Of a DNA stretch of 61,387 bases, positions 50,881 through 60,111 are shown piece by piece; position 1 is the first letter of the stretch, and every line of letters starts with the position of its first letter. Source of the DNA: Nonomuraea terrae (lineage in GTDB: Bacteria; Actinomycetota; Actinomycetes; Streptosporangiales; Streptosporangiaceae); assembly GCF_004348995.1 (NCBI RefSeq), contig NZ_SMKQ01000026.1, positions 1 through 61,387 of the forward strand. Reading direction: 5' to 3'. The position numbers and the translations under genes are program-made. The notes beneath the pieces were generated by a model, which did not search any database, was not told where the DNA came from, and saw nothing but the letters and a program-made list of their open reading frames with translations.

Positions 50881-51435
50881 CTAGCCAAGGGGCCGCGAGC
50901 CGATGGCGGCCTGCCCGCGTTTCGCCAGCCGCCGCGTGGCCTCGTCGCTCGGCTCCGGAATCTCGTCGACGGGGAACCAGCGCAGGTCGAGCGACTCGTC
51001 GCTGATCACGGCCGTGGCTCCGGGCGGCGCCACGGCCGCGTACTCGACGTCGAGATGCCAGCACTGCGGCGGATGGCACCACACGGAGTGCTTGTCGACC
51101 GCGAGCGGCCCGGGCAGCAGCTCCAGCCCGGAGATCCCCGACTCCTCCCACGCCTCGCGCAGCGCGACCGCCGCGAGGGAGGCGTCGGAGACCTCACAGT
51201 GACCGCCCATCGGCAGCCACCTCATGGCCTTCGGATGCAGCGTGAGCAGGACCTGTGCGCCGTCGTGCGACAGCACGGCCGTCGTGGCCGTCAGATGCCC
51301 GGGGACGCACTCGCGCAACATCGCGTCGTCGTGCGCCCGCAGGTGCTCCAGGAACTCGGCCCGGAGCGCCTCCTCCTCGGGCGTGGGCGCGGCCCAGGCC
51401 GACAGCACCGCGACCGCGTCGTCGTGCAGGCTCAA
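50881..51435 (-). CDS. Nudix hydrolase
   Basis: A 184-residue Nudix protein. The box reads GGHCEVSDASLAAVALREAW followed by EESG, with the catalytic Glu residues present. His and Cys in VWCHPPQCWHLDVEY are typical of a common actinobacterial subgroup. The TTG at 51435 overlaps the stop of the upstream zincin-like gene (TTGA), with GAGGG upstream. The substrate is unknown. Confidence 0.88.
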   Translation of the reverse strand: MSLHDDAVAVLSAWAAPTPEEEALRAEFLEHLRAHDDAMLRECVPGHLTATTAVLSHDGAQVLLTLHPKAMRWLPMGGHCEVSDASLAAVALREAWEESGISGLELLPGPLAVDKHSVWCHPPQCWHLDVEYAAVAPPGATAVISDESLDLRWFPVDEIPEPSDEATRRLAKRGQAAIGSRPLG

Positions 51436-52691
51436 CTCTTGTCGCCCTCGCCCTCGTCGGGCTTGGCCTCCAGCTGGGAGATGTCCCAGGCCGTCTCCCC
51501 GCGGACGAACGCCTGCGGGTCGTCGAGGTCGTCGGCCGTCGGCATCAGGTCGGGGTGGGACCACAGCGCGTCACGCCCGTCGACGCCGCGCGCCTCCTCC
51601 AGCGCCCGCCACAGCGCCGCGGCCTCGCGCAGCCGCCGCGGCCGCAGCTCCAGCCCGACCAGCGTGCCGAACGTCAGCTCGGCCGGCCCGCCGGTCGCCC
51701 GCCGCCGGCGTACGGTCTCCGCCAGCGCGCCCGCGGAGGGCAGCTTGCCCGCGGCGGCGCGGTCGACCACGGTGGCCACCCACCCCTCGACCAGGGCGAG
51801 CATCGTCTCCAGCCGGGCCAGCGCGGCCTTCTGCCGCTTGGTCTCCTCGGGCTTGAGCAGGCCGCCGCCGCTCAGCGCCTCCTGGATGGCCGCGGGGTTG
51901 TTGAGGTCGAGGCCGCGGATCTGCTCCTCGAGCGCCGAGGTGTCGACCGTGATGCCCCTGGCGTACTCCTCGACCGCGCCCAGCAGGTGGGAACGCAGCC
52001 ACGGAACGTGCTGGAAGAGCCGGTGGTGGGCCGCCTCGCGCAGCGCCAGGTAGAGCCGGATCTCGTCGGACGGGATCTCCAGGCCCTCGCTGAAGGAGGC
52101 GATGCCGCCGGGCAGCAGCGCGGCCTTGTCGGACAGCGGAACCCCGATGTCGGTGGTGCCGACGACCTCGCGCGCCAGCGAGCCGATGGCCTGCCCGATC
52201 TGCTGGCCGACCATCATGCCGCCCATCTGCTTCAGCATGCCCATCAGCGGCCCGGCCATCTGCTGGGCCTCCGGGGGCAGCCCGGACCCGCCGAGTGCGC
52301 CGCCCATGGTCTCGACCATGCGCTCGGCGATCGGCTCGCAGAGCTTGCGCCAGACCGGGATGGTGTTCTCGATCCACTCGGAACGGCTCCAGGCCTGCGG
52401 ATTCGACACGCCGCTCGGCAGCGTCGTCGCCTCGTTCAGCCACAGGTCGGCCAGACTGAGCGCGTCGACGATCTGGCGGCGCTCGCCTTCCATGACGCTC
52501 GGATCGCCCTGGGCGACCACGGAGTGCCGGGCGATGTTCTTGGCCATGTCCCAGTTGACAGGGCCGGAACCCTGAGGCGCCGACAGCATGTCGGCGAACT
52601 GGCGCATCGCCTGAGCCATCTGCTCAGGGTTGCCGAACATGGCGAACGGGTTCTCGTTGGGGTCGTTTTCGCGACCTGGCAGGTCAGTCAC
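51432..52691 (-). CDS. Zincin-like metallopeptidase family protein (DUF2342-type)
   Basis: A 419-residue actinobacterial protein of the coenzyme-F420-biosynthesis-associated/zincin-like family. The N-terminus is NPFAMFGNPEQMAQAMRQFA. A Gly/Met-rich amphipathic region (MAGPLMGMLKQMGGMMVGQQ) follows. The putative zinc motif is in LREAAHHRLFQHVPWL and corresponds to a modified HExxH. The C-terminal part is helical. The family is annotated as hydrolase or peptidase, without a proven substrate. It is coupled to the Nudix gene and divergent from the epimerase gene. Confidence 0.85.
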   Translation of the reverse strand: MTDLPGRENDPNENPFAMFGNPEQMAQAMRQFADMLSAPQGSGPVNWDMAKNIARHSVVAQGDPSVMEGERRQIVDALSLADLWLNEATTLPSGVSNPQAWSRSEWIENTIPVWRKLCEPIAERMVETMGGALGGSGLPPEAQQMAGPLMGMLKQMGGMMVGQQIGQAIGSLAREVVGTTDIGVPLSDKAALLPGGIASFSEGLEIPSDEIRLYLALREAAHHRLFQHVPWLRSHLLGAVEEYARGITVDTSALEEQIRGLDLNNPAAIQEALSGGGLLKPEETKRQKAALARLETMLALVEGWVATVVDRAAAGKLPSAGALAETVRRRRATGGPAELTFGTLVGLELRPRRLREAAALWRALEEARGVDGRDALWSHPDLMPTADDLDDPQAFVRGETAWDISQLEAKPDEGEGDKS

Positions 52692-52773
52692 CGCTCTACC
52701 TCGTGCAGGATGGAGGAGTCCACATCCGCCACGTTAGTCGTCCTACGGCGGATCAGTGCAAAGTGAGGACCTG

Positions 52774-53847
52774 GTGCCTACCTCGAAACGCCCGCGCCAA
52801 CCCGTCGTCGCAGTGACGGGAGCCGCCTCCGGCTTGGGCCGCGAGCTGCTCTCGAGGCTCGTATCCTCCGCGGATTTCCGCAGGGTGGTGGCCATCGACG
52901 AGCAGCGTGGAGACATCCCGGAGGCCACCTGGAGAGAGATCGACGTACGGGATCCGCTCTTGGCGAACCGGATCTCCGACATCGACGTCCTGGTCCATCT
53001 GGCCGGCGACTACGCCGTCGACTCCGACCCGGCCGAACGGCGGGCCTACAACCTGCGCGCCGCGCAGACCGTGCTCACGGCCTGCGCCGCCGCCCGCGTG
53101 CGCCGCGTCGTCCTGGTGACGAGCGCGATGGTGTACGGCGCCGCCCCCGACAACGAGGTGCCGCTGCCCGAGGACGCCCCGGTGGCGGCCGAGCCCGACA
53201 CCGGCGTGGTCGGCGACTTCCTGGAGATCGAGGCCGTGGCTCGTAGGTCGCTGCGCAGCCACCCCGGCCTGGAGGTGACGGTGTTGCGCCCGGCCGCGGT
53301 CGTCGGGCCCGGCGTCGACACGGTGATCACCCGCCACTTCGAGTCGCCCAGGCTCCTGACCGTCAAGGGCTGCAGCCCCCACTGGCAGTTCTGCCACATC
53401 GACGACCTGCTCTCCGTGCTTGAGCTGGCCGCCCGCGGCGACATCAGCGGCGTGGTGGCGGTCGGCTCCGACGGCTGGATCGAGCACGAGAAGGTCGAAG
53501 AGCTCTCCGGCATCCGCAGCCTGGAGCTCCCGGCGGGGCTGACGTTCGGCACGGCGCAGCGCCTGCACCGCCTCGGCGTCACCCCGGCCCCCGCGACCGA
53601 CCTGCACTACGTCGTCTATCCGTGGGTGGTCGACTGCACGACGTTGCGCGAGGCCGGATGGAAGCCGGCGTGGACCAACGAGGCCGCCTTCGAGCAGCTG
53701 CTCGAGCTGCGCGGCGAGAACCGCACGACCGTGGTCGGCAGGCGCCTGCCCGTGAAGGAGGCCACCCTCACGGCCGCCGGCGCCACCGTGGCCGTCATCG
53801 GCACAGCCGCGATCGTCCGCCAGGTTCGTAAGAAGCGGCGCCAGTAA
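52774..53847 (+). CDS. NAD-dependent epimerase/dehydratase family protein with C-terminal membrane segment
   Basis: A 357-residue extended SDR. It has VVAVTGAASGLGRELLSRLV (a GxxGxxG-type NAD site), VLVHLAGDYAVD, VTSAMVYGAAP (the Tyr of the active site; the usual YxxxK is not clear) and VLRPAAVVGPG. The C-terminus has a hydrophobic stretch (LTAAGATVAVIGTAAIV) and a basic end KKRRQ, suggesting membrane attachment. The GTG at 52774 follows TGAGGA. An 18-bp gap separates it from moaE. The substrate is unknown. Confidence 0.82.
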   Translation: MPTSKRPRQPVVAVTGAASGLGRELLSRLVSSADFRRVVAIDEQRGDIPEATWREIDVRDPLLANRISDIDVLVHLAGDYAVDSDPAERRAYNLRAAQTVLTACAAARVRRVVLVTSAMVYGAAPDNEVPLPEDAPVAAEPDTGVVGDFLEIEAVARRSLRSHPGLEVTVLRPAAVVGPGVDTVITRHFESPRLLTVKGCSPHWQFCHIDDLLSVLELAARGDISGVVAVGSDGWIEHEKVEELSGIRSLELPAGLTFGTAQRLHRLGVTPAPATDLHYVVYPWVVDCTTLREAGWKPAWTNEAAFEQLLELRGENRTTVVGRRLPVKEATLTAAGATVAVIGTAAIVRQVRKKRRQ

Positions 53848-53864
53848 AGGTTAGGCTTTTTGTC

Positions 53865-54290
53865 GTGGACGTCATCCGGTTGCTCGGCATACGAGACACC
53901 CCGCTCTCCGTCGACGAAGTGCTGGCCGCCGTCGGCGACCACGCAGCGGGCGGCACCACGTTCTTCGTGGGCACCGTGCGCGAGCAGGACCACGGCAAGC
54001 CCGTCACCCGGCTCTCCTACTCGGCGCACCCGACGGCGGAGGCCGAGCTGCGGCAGGTGGCCGAGAAGGTCGCCGCCGACTTCCCCGTGACGGCGCTGGC
54101 CGCGGTTCATCGCGTGGGTGAGCTGGAGCTGGGCGACACCGCCGTCATCGTCGCCGTCGCCGCGCCTCACCGCGACGAGGCGTTCAAGGCCGCCAGGCGG
54201 CTGATCGACGACCTCAAGGCCAGCGTGCCGATCTGGAAGCACCAGGTGTTCGCCGACGGCGAGACCGAGTGGGTCGGCGCCGGCGAATAA
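53865..54290 (+). CDS. moaE: Molybdopterin synthase catalytic subunit MoaE
   Basis: A 141-residue MoaE. It has GTTFFVGTVREQDHGKPVTR, LSYSAHPTAEAELR, AVHRVGELELGDTAVIVAVA, HRDEAFKAARRLIDDLKASV and the catalytic-Lys end PIWKHQVFADGETEWV. It converts precursor Z to molybdopterin together with thiocarboxylated MoaD, which is activated by MoeZ/MoeB-type enzymes (moeZ is at 13.2 kb). No moaD is in the window. It is in a same-strand run with the epimerase and the PDZ protease gene. Confidence 0.94.
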   Translation: MDVIRLLGIRDTPLSVDEVLAAVGDHAAGGTTFFVGTVREQDHGKPVTRLSYSAHPTAEAELRQVAEKVAADFPVTALAAVHRVGELELGDTAVIVAVAAPHRDEAFKAARRLIDDLKASVPIWKHQVFADGETEWVGAGE

Positions 54291-54300
54291 GCTTCTCGAC

Positions 54301-55347
54301 ATGTCACCACGCGCCCTCACCTTGCTGATCGCGGGATTCCTCGTGCTCGCGCTGGGGGTGATCGGCGCGTTCCAGCCGGTCCCGTACGTCGTGCTGAGCC
54401 CAGGCCCGACGGAGAACACCATCGGCGAGGTCGACAAGAAGCCGGTCATCTCCATCAAGGATCGCCAGACCTATCCGACCAGCGGCGCGCTGAGTCTCGT
54501 GACGGTCGCCTACCAGGGCGGCCCGAGCGCCCGCATCGATCTGCTGACGGCGCTGCGCGGCTGGATCGACCCCTCCGTCGCGGTGGTCCCCGAGGAGACC
54601 ATCTTCGCCCCCGACCGCACCGCCCAGGAGGTCGAGGAGGAGAACACCGTCGAGATGAGCAACTCCCAGGAGACCGCGACCGCCGCCGCGCTCAACGAGC
54701 TGAAGATCCCGTACAAGATGGTCGTGACCGTCGCGACCACGCAGAAGGGCCGTCCCGCCGACGGCAAGCTGCGCGCGGAAGACGTGATCGACTCCGTCGA
54801 CGGCAAGCCGGCGACCGACGTCAACGTCGTGGGCGACACGGTCAAGGCACACAAACCGGGTGAGACCGTGGCCTTCGGCATCACCCGCGGTCAGGAGAAG
54901 CTCGAGGTCTCCGTGCCGACGGTGGCGGGCGAGGAGGGGCAGGCCCTGGTGGGCGTGGAGATGCGGGCCGCCTACCAGTTCCCGTTCGACGTCGACATCA
55001 GCGTGGGCGAGGTCGGCGGGCCCAGCGCCGGGCTGATGTTCTCGCTCGGCATCGTCGACAAGCTGACGCCGGGCGCGCTGACCGGCGGCAAGAAGATCGC
55101 CGGCACCGGCACCATCGACTCGACGGGCCAGGTCGGCCCGATCGGCGGCATCGCGCAGAAGATGGTCGGCGCCAAGGAGTCGGGCGCCACGATCTTCCTG
55201 ACGCCCGCCGACAACTGCGCCGAGGCCGTGCGCGCCGTGCCCGACGGCCTGTGGCTGGTACGCGCCGACACGCTGCACGGCGCCGTCCAGGCGCTCGACG
55301 CGCTGCGCACGGGAAACGCAAATGTACCCTCGTGTGAGGCCGGATGA
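54301..55347 (+). CDS. YlbL-like Lon/PDZ membrane protease
   Basis: A 348-residue protein. It has an N-terminal membrane helix (LTLLIAGFLVLALGVIGAF), a PDZ domain (KLRAEDVIDSVDGKPATDVN) and a C-terminal Lon-type (S16) protease domain. The Ser is in VGGPSAGLMFSLG and the Lys in AQKMVGAKESGA, with IAGTGTIDSTGQVGPIGGI between. It is probably an extracytoplasmic quality-control protease like Bacillus YlbL. It lies 10 bp after moaE. Confidence 0.92.
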   Translation: MSPRALTLLIAGFLVLALGVIGAFQPVPYVVLSPGPTENTIGEVDKKPVISIKDRQTYPTSGALSLVTVAYQGGPSARIDLLTALRGWIDPSVAVVPEETIFAPDRTAQEVEEENTVEMSNSQETATAAALNELKIPYKMVVTVATTQKGRPADGKLRAEDVIDSVDGKPATDVNVVGDTVKAHKPGETVAFGITRGQEKLEVSVPTVAGEEGQALVGVEMRAAYQFPFDVDISVGEVGGPSAGLMFSLGIVDKLTPGALTGGKKIAGTGTIDSTGQVGPIGGIAQKMVGAKESGATIFLTPADNCAEAVRAVPDGLWLVRADTLHGAVQALDALRTGNANVPSCEAG

Positions 55348-55443
55348 AACTTCTGGCGACCGTCGTGCGTTAGTCGTAGGGCTGGCACAGCGGTGTAGGT
55401 TGCCAGACACGGACCGTTTCTTCATTACGACGAGGGGTTGGCC

Positions 55444-58400
55444 TTGAGCTTCCGGACCCCAGGAGCCGGCAGGGCAATGCGCTTGCCCCGCCGACCGCGA
55501 CTGATTCTTCCTGTGGTGATCGCCCTCGTGGTGATCGTTGCCCTGTTTTTCTTTTTCTCGGGCATTTATACCGACTATCTGTGGTTTGACTCGACCGGCT
55601 TCACGTCGGTCTTCTCCGGCGTGCTGCTGACCCAGATCGTGCTGTTCCTCGTCGGAGCGGCGCTGATGGTCGGCATCGCCGGCGGCAACATGTTGCTGGC
55701 CTTCCGTACGCGGCCGATGTTCGGGCCCGCGATGTTCGGCGGCAGCAGCGGCGCCGACCGCTATCGCATGGCGCTCGACCCCCACCGCAAGCTGATCTTC
55801 ATCGTCGGCATGGGGCTGCTCGCGCTCTTCGCGGGCTCCTCGTTCGCGGGGCAGTGGCAGACGTGGCTGCAGTTCATCAACGGCGCGCCGTTCGGCAGGC
55901 AGGACCCACAGTTCGGCTACGACATCGCCTTCTTCATGTTCGACTATCCGTTCATCCGGATGGTGCTGAACTTCCTGTTCACCGCCGTGATCATCTCGAT
56001 CGTGCTGTCGGCGATCACCCACTACCTCTACGGCGGCTTCCGCCTGCAGTCCCCAGGCGTGCACGCCTCCAAGGCCGCCCGCATCCACCTGTCGGTGCTG
56101 CTGGGCGTCTTCGTGCTGCTCAAGGCCATCGCGTACTTCATGGACCGGTTCGGTCTGGTCTTCTCCGACCGGGGCTTCGTCCACGGCGCGTCCTACACCG
56201 ACGTCAACGCCGTGCTGCCGGCCAAGACCATCCTCGCGATCATCGCGCTGATCTGCGCCGTGCTGTTCTTCGCCGGCGTCTTCCGCTCGGGCGGCATGCT
56301 GCCCGGCGTCTCCTTCGGCCTGCTCGTGCTCTCGGCCATCCTGATCGGCGGCGTCTACCCGGCGCTGGTCGAGCAGTTCCAGGTCAAGCCGAACCAGCAG
56401 GGCAAGGAAGCGCCGTACATCCAGCGCAACATCGAGGCCACCCGCGAGGCGTACGGCGTCGACAAGACCGAGGTCGAGACCTACAACGCGCAGGCCGACC
56501 CGACGAAGGTTCAGGCCAACGGCGACACCTCGGTGTCCGGCGTGCGCCTGCTCGACCCTGCCCTGGTCTCCTCGACGTATGAGCAGACGCAGCGCATCAG
56601 GGGCTTCTACAGCTTCGCCGACCCGCTCGACGTCGACCGCTACCCCGACGGCACCGGCAAGCTGATCGACCACATCGTCGGCATCCGCGAGCTGACCGGT
56701 CCGCCCCAGGGCCAGGACAACTGGATCAACCGGGCGCTCGTCTACACCCACGGCTACGGCTTCGTCGCCGCGCCCGGCAACCAGGTCGACTCCAGCGGCC
56801 TGCCCGCCTACGACGCGAAGGACATGCCGGTCACCGGCCCGCTGGTCCAGAGCACCAAGCTCAAGGAACCGCGCGTCTACTACGGCGAGAGCTCCATCGG
56901 CGACGACTACGTCATCGCCGGCGGCAACCCGCAACAGCCGCAGGAGCTCGACTACCCGGAGACCGGCGGCACCGGCCAGAAGAACACCACCTACACCGGC
57001 GCCGGCGGCGTCCCCGTGGGCTCGTTCTTCAACCGCCTGCTCTACGCCGCCAAGTACGGCGAGGCCAACATCGTCCTGTCCGGCGACGTCAACGACAACT
57101 CCAAGATCCTGTACGTCCGCAACCCGCGTGACAGGGTCCAGAAGGCCGCGCCGTTCCTGACCCTCGACGGCAACCCGTACCCGGCCATCGTCGACGGTCG
57201 CATCCAGTGGATCGTGGACGGCTACACCACGTCCAACGACTACCCGTACTCCCAGAGCGAGAGCCTGGGCGAGATGACGCGCGACACGTCCACCGACCGC
57301 CGGGTGATCGCCCAGCAGCCGATCGACCACGTCAACTACATCCGCAACTCGGTGAAGGCCACGGTCGACGCCTACGACGGCACGGTCCGGCTCTACGCCT
57401 GGGACAACAACGACCCGGTGCTCAAGACCTGGAGCAACGCCTTCCCCGGCGTCATCCGCCCGGCCTCCGAGATGAGCGCCGAGCTGCGCCAGCACGTCCG
57501 CTACCCGGAAGACCTGTTCAAGGTGCAGCGCTACACCCTGTCGCGCTACCACATCACCGACCCGGCCGCCTTCTACAGCGGCCAGGACTTCTGGAACGTC
57601 CCGGGCGACCCGACGCAGGGCGACCGCAACATCAAGCAGCCGCCCTACTACCTGACCACCACGATGCCGGGCGGCACGCCGACGTTCTCGCTGACGACGA
57701 CGTTCGTGCCGCGACAGGGACCCAACCTGGCGGCGTTCATGGCGGTCAACTCCGCGGCGGGCAGAAACTACGGTCAGATCCGCATCCTGCGGATGCCGTC
57801 CAGTACTCCGATCCCGGGTCCCGGCCAGGCACAGAACGCCTTCCAGAGCCGGTTCGCCGGTGAGCTCAACCTGCTCGGCGTCGGCGCCTCGTCGGTCCGC
57901 TACGGCAACCTGCTGACTCTCCCGTACGCCGGCGGCCTGGTCTACATCGAACCGGTGTACATCCAGGTGGCCGCGGGCGGCGGGCAGGAGCCGTACCCGA
58001 TCCTGCAGCGCGTGCTGGTGTCGTTCGGCTCCAAGATCGGTGTCGGCCGCACGCTGGACGAGGCTCTCCAGCAGGTCTTCGGCACCGAGCAGGAGCAGCA
58101 ACAGCAGCAGCCCACCGACGAGCAGGAGACCGAGGCCCGGCCCGACCAGGCCGCCACGGCGCTGAACACCGCGATCGCGAACGCCAAGAAGGCGTACGAG
58201 GACGCGCAGAAGGCCCTGCAGGCCAGCCCGCCCGACTGGGACGCCTACGGCGACGCCCAGCGGCGACTGGACGAGTCGCTGCGGGCGCTGGAAGGCGCGA
58301 ACGCGCAGCAGGCGCAGCCGTCGCCCAGCCCGTCGCCCACGGGCACGCCACCGGCGACTCCTCCGGCCACGCCGCCGGCTACCCCGCCGGCCACGCCACC

Positions 58401-58476
58401 TGCGACGCCGCCCGCGTCCGGCAGCCCGTCACCGGTGCCCACAGGGTCACAGGCCGGAGCCACGGGCACCTCATAA
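55444..58476 (+). CDS. UPF0182 family large membrane protein
   Basis: A 1010-residue protein. Seven predicted membrane helices lie in the first 310 or so residues (for example LILPVVIALVVIVALFFFFS and ILAIIALICAVLFFAGVF). A long extracytoplasmic domain follows with YIQRNIEATREAYGVDKTEV and YTLSRYHITDPAAFYSGQDF, both typical of UPF0182. The C-terminus is a Gln/Glu-rich coiled segment and a Pro/Thr/Ala tail with PPAT repeats. The function of the family is unknown. The TTG at 55444 was preferred for its GAGGGG upstream; TTG 55438 is possible. Confidence 0.9.
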   Translation: MSFRTPGAGRAMRLPRRPRLILPVVIALVVIVALFFFFSGIYTDYLWFDSTGFTSVFSGVLLTQIVLFLVGAALMVGIAGGNMLLAFRTRPMFGPAMFGGSSGADRYRMALDPHRKLIFIVGMGLLALFAGSSFAGQWQTWLQFINGAPFGRQDPQFGYDIAFFMFDYPFIRMVLNFLFTAVIISIVLSAITHYLYGGFRLQSPGVHASKAARIHLSVLLGVFVLLKAIAYFMDRFGLVFSDRGFVHGASYTDVNAVLPAKTILAIIALICAVLFFAGVFRSGGMLPGVSFGLLVLSAILIGGVYPALVEQFQVKPNQQGKEAPYIQRNIEATREAYGVDKTEVETYNAQADPTKVQANGDTSVSGVRLLDPALVSSTYEQTQRIRGFYSFADPLDVDRYPDGTGKLIDHIVGIRELTGPPQGQDNWINRALVYTHGYGFVAAPGNQVDSSGLPAYDAKDMPVTGPLVQSTKLKEPRVYYGESSIGDDYVIAGGNPQQPQELDYPETGGTGQKNTTYTGAGGVPVGSFFNRLLYAAKYGEANIVLSGDVNDNSKILYVRNPRDRVQKAAPFLTLDGNPYPAIVDGRIQWIVDGYTTSNDYPYSQSESLGEMTRDTSTDRRVIAQQPIDHVNYIRNSVKATVDAYDGTVRLYAWDNNDPVLKTWSNAFPGVIRPASEMSAELRQHVRYPEDLFKVQRYTLSRYHITDPAAFYSGQDFWNVPGDPTQGDRNIKQPPYYLTTTMPGGTPTFSLTTTFVPRQGPNLAAFMAVNSAAGRNYGQIRILRMPSSTPIPGPGQAQNAFQSRFAGELNLLGVGASSVRYGNLLTLPYAGGLVYIEPVYIQVAAGGGQEPYPILQRVLVSFGSKIGVGRTLDEALQQVFGTEQEQQQQQPTDEQETEARPDQAATALNTAIANAKKAYEDAQKALQASPPDWDAYGDAQRRLDESLRALEGANAQQAQPSPSPSPTGTPPATPPATPPATPPATPPATPPASGSPSPVPTGSQAGATGTS

Positions 58477-58532
58477 CCGCATTGAGTTTGCGCATACCCC
58501 GCTGTCGCCGATAGGCTTGCAAAGCACGACGA

Positions 58533-58609
58533 CGCGGGGTGGAGCAGTTCGGTAGCTCGCTGGGCTCATAACCCAGAGGTCGCAGGTTCAAATCCTGCCC
58601 CCGCTACCA
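58533..58609 (+). tRNA. Initiator tRNA-Met (CAU), copy 1
   Basis: A 77-nt cloverleaf with encoded CCA. The anticodon loop is CTCATAA (CAU). The anticodon stem ends in GGG/CCC and positions 1 and 72 (C and T) do not pair; both are hallmarks of initiator tRNA. The T arm is GCAGG-TTCAAAT-CCTGC. Confidence 0.95.
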
Positions 58610-58717
58610 CGATGAAGGCCCGGGGATCCGGAGACGGAAAACCGGGCCTTTCACGTGGAAGCTGGACCATGGTCAGAGCAGTCTCTCGGGCCTGTAGGAT
58701 GAAGAAGTACACACCGA

Positions 58718-58794
58718 CGCGGGGTGGAGCAGTTCGGTAGCTCGCTGGGCTCATAACCCAGAGGTCGCAGGTTCAAATCCTGTCCCCGCTACCA
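58718..58794 (+). tRNA. Initiator tRNA-Met (CAU), copy 2
   Basis: It is identical to the copy 185 bp upstream except for one base: the T stem ends CCTGT instead of CCTGC, giving a G-U pair. The same initiator hallmarks are present (unpaired 1-72, three G-C pairs in the anticodon stem) and CCA is encoded. The region between the copies contains no gene. Confidence 0.95.
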
Positions 58795-58891
58795 AGCAGA
58801 AGTCCCCGGTCACCGGATCATCCGGCGGCCGGGGACTTTTTGTATGCCCACGGGCCTTTCCGCCGATTCACGGCGATGATTACATGATTAC

Positions 58892-59359
58892 GTGACTGAC
58901 GACACAGTGCCGACACTGTACGCATGGGCCGGGGGCGCCGAGGCGTTCGAGCGGCTGACCGAGATCTTCTACCGCAGCGTGGTCAAGGACGACCTGATCG
59001 GGCCGCTGTTCGCGCACATGGACGCCGACCACCCGAAATACGTGGCGATGTGGCTCAGCGAGGTCTTCGGCGGTCCCGACCGCTACACCAAGGAGCGCGG
59101 CGGCTACCCCGTCATGCTGCGCCACCACCTCGGCAAGGCGATCACCGAACCGCAGCGCCGCCGATGGGTCAATCTGCTCCTGGACGCCGCCGACGAGGCA
59201 GGGCTTCCTGACGACCCCGAGTTCAGGGCCGCGTTCGCCGGCTACATCGAATGGGGCACCAGGCTGGCGCGGCACAACTCCCAGCCCGGCGCCACGCCTC
59301 CGCTCCAGGCGCCGGTCCCGCACTGGGGCTGGGGGGTCGCGCCGCCGTACCAGCCGTAA
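58892..59359 (+). CDS. Truncated haemoglobin, group II (trHbO-like)
   Basis: A 155-residue globin. It has LYAWAGGAEAFERLTEIFYR, LFAHMDADHPKYVAMWLSEV and the proximal-His region GYPVMLRHHLGKAI, with the WVNLLLDAADEAGLPD helix carrying the group II Trp. It probably binds O2 or NO and protects respiration, as does mycobacterial GlbO. GTG start at 58892. The C-terminus is Pro-rich and slightly longer than usual. Confidence 0.92.
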   Translation: MTDDTVPTLYAWAGGAEAFERLTEIFYRSVVKDDLIGPLFAHMDADHPKYVAMWLSEVFGGPDRYTKERGGYPVMLRHHLGKAITEPQRRRWVNLLLDAADEAGLPDDPEFRAAFAGYIEWGTRLARHNSQPGATPPLQAPVPHWGWGVAPPYQP

Positions 59360-59433
59360 TCTGGAGGAATGGGAGACAGAGCCCGAGGCCGGCTCCGTAT
59401 CCGCCGACAGACGTGCACTCCGCGGCGGCCCGC

Positions 59434-60102
59434 ATGACGCGGGTGCTCGTGGTCGACGACGAGCCGCAGTTGCTGCGTGCCCTGCGGATCAATCTGGCCG
59501 CCAGACACTACGAGGCCGCCGTCGCCCCCGACGGCGGCACCGCGCTGCGCCTGGCCGCCGAGTGGCATCCCGATCTGATCATCCTCGACCTCGGTCTGCC
59601 CGACCTCGACGGGGTGGAGGTCATCGAGGGGCTGCGGGGCTGGACCTCCGTGCCGATCATCGTTCTGTCGGGGCGTACGGACAGCACCGACAAGGTCGAC
59701 GCGCTCGACGCCGGCGCCGACGACTATGTGACGAAACCGTTCAGCATCGACGAGCTGCTCGCGCGGCTGCGCGCCGTGACCCGCCGCACGGGGCAGCCAG
59801 AGGAGAACGTCACCGTACGGGTCGGCGACCACGTCGTCGACCTCGCGAGCAAGACCATCTCAGGAGGTGTGCACCTCACGCCCACGGAATGGCACTTCCT
59901 GGAGACTCTGCTGCGCAACCCCGGCAAGCTGGTCACTCAGCGCCAGCTGCTGACAGAGGTCTGGGGCAGCAACTACCTCAAAGAGACCCACTATCTACGG
60001 CAGTACATGGCCCAGCTGCGCCGCAAGCTCGAGCGCGACCCCGCCCACCCGGTCCACCTGCTCACCGAGCCCGGAATGGGTTACCGGTTCCAGCCGGAGT
60101 AG
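59434..60102 (+). CDS. OmpR-family response regulator, KdpE-like, without adjacent kinase
   Basis: A 222-residue regulator. The receiver domain has the acidic pair VVDDEPQLL, the phospho-acceptor Asp in LIILDLGLPDLDG, Ser in IIVLSGRT and Lys in YVTKPFSI. The winged-helix DNA-binding domain contains HLTPTEWHFLETLLRNPGKL and WGSNYLKETHYLRQYMAQLR, very like KdpE. No kdpD or kdpFABC genes are in the window, so partner and targets are unknown. The ATG at 59434 directly precedes TRVLVVDDE. Confidence 0.9.
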   Translation: MTRVLVVDDEPQLLRALRINLAARHYEAAVAPDGGTALRLAAEWHPDLIILDLGLPDLDGVEVIEGLRGWTSVPIIVLSGRTDSTDKVDALDAGADDYVTKPFSIDELLARLRAVTRRTGQPEENVTVRVGDHVVDLASKTISGGVHLTPTEWHFLETLLRNPGKLVTQRQLLTEVWGSNYLKETHYLRQYMAQLRRKLERDPAHPVHLLTEPGMGYRFQPE

Positions 60103-60111
60103 AACGCTTGT

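Noticed and set aside
54304..58101. A 1265-codon minus-strand frame across moaE-ylbL-UPF0182 genes
   Set aside because: It spans several real plus-strand genes and has shadow composition (Val/Asp/Arg/Gly/His); no start signal or domain.
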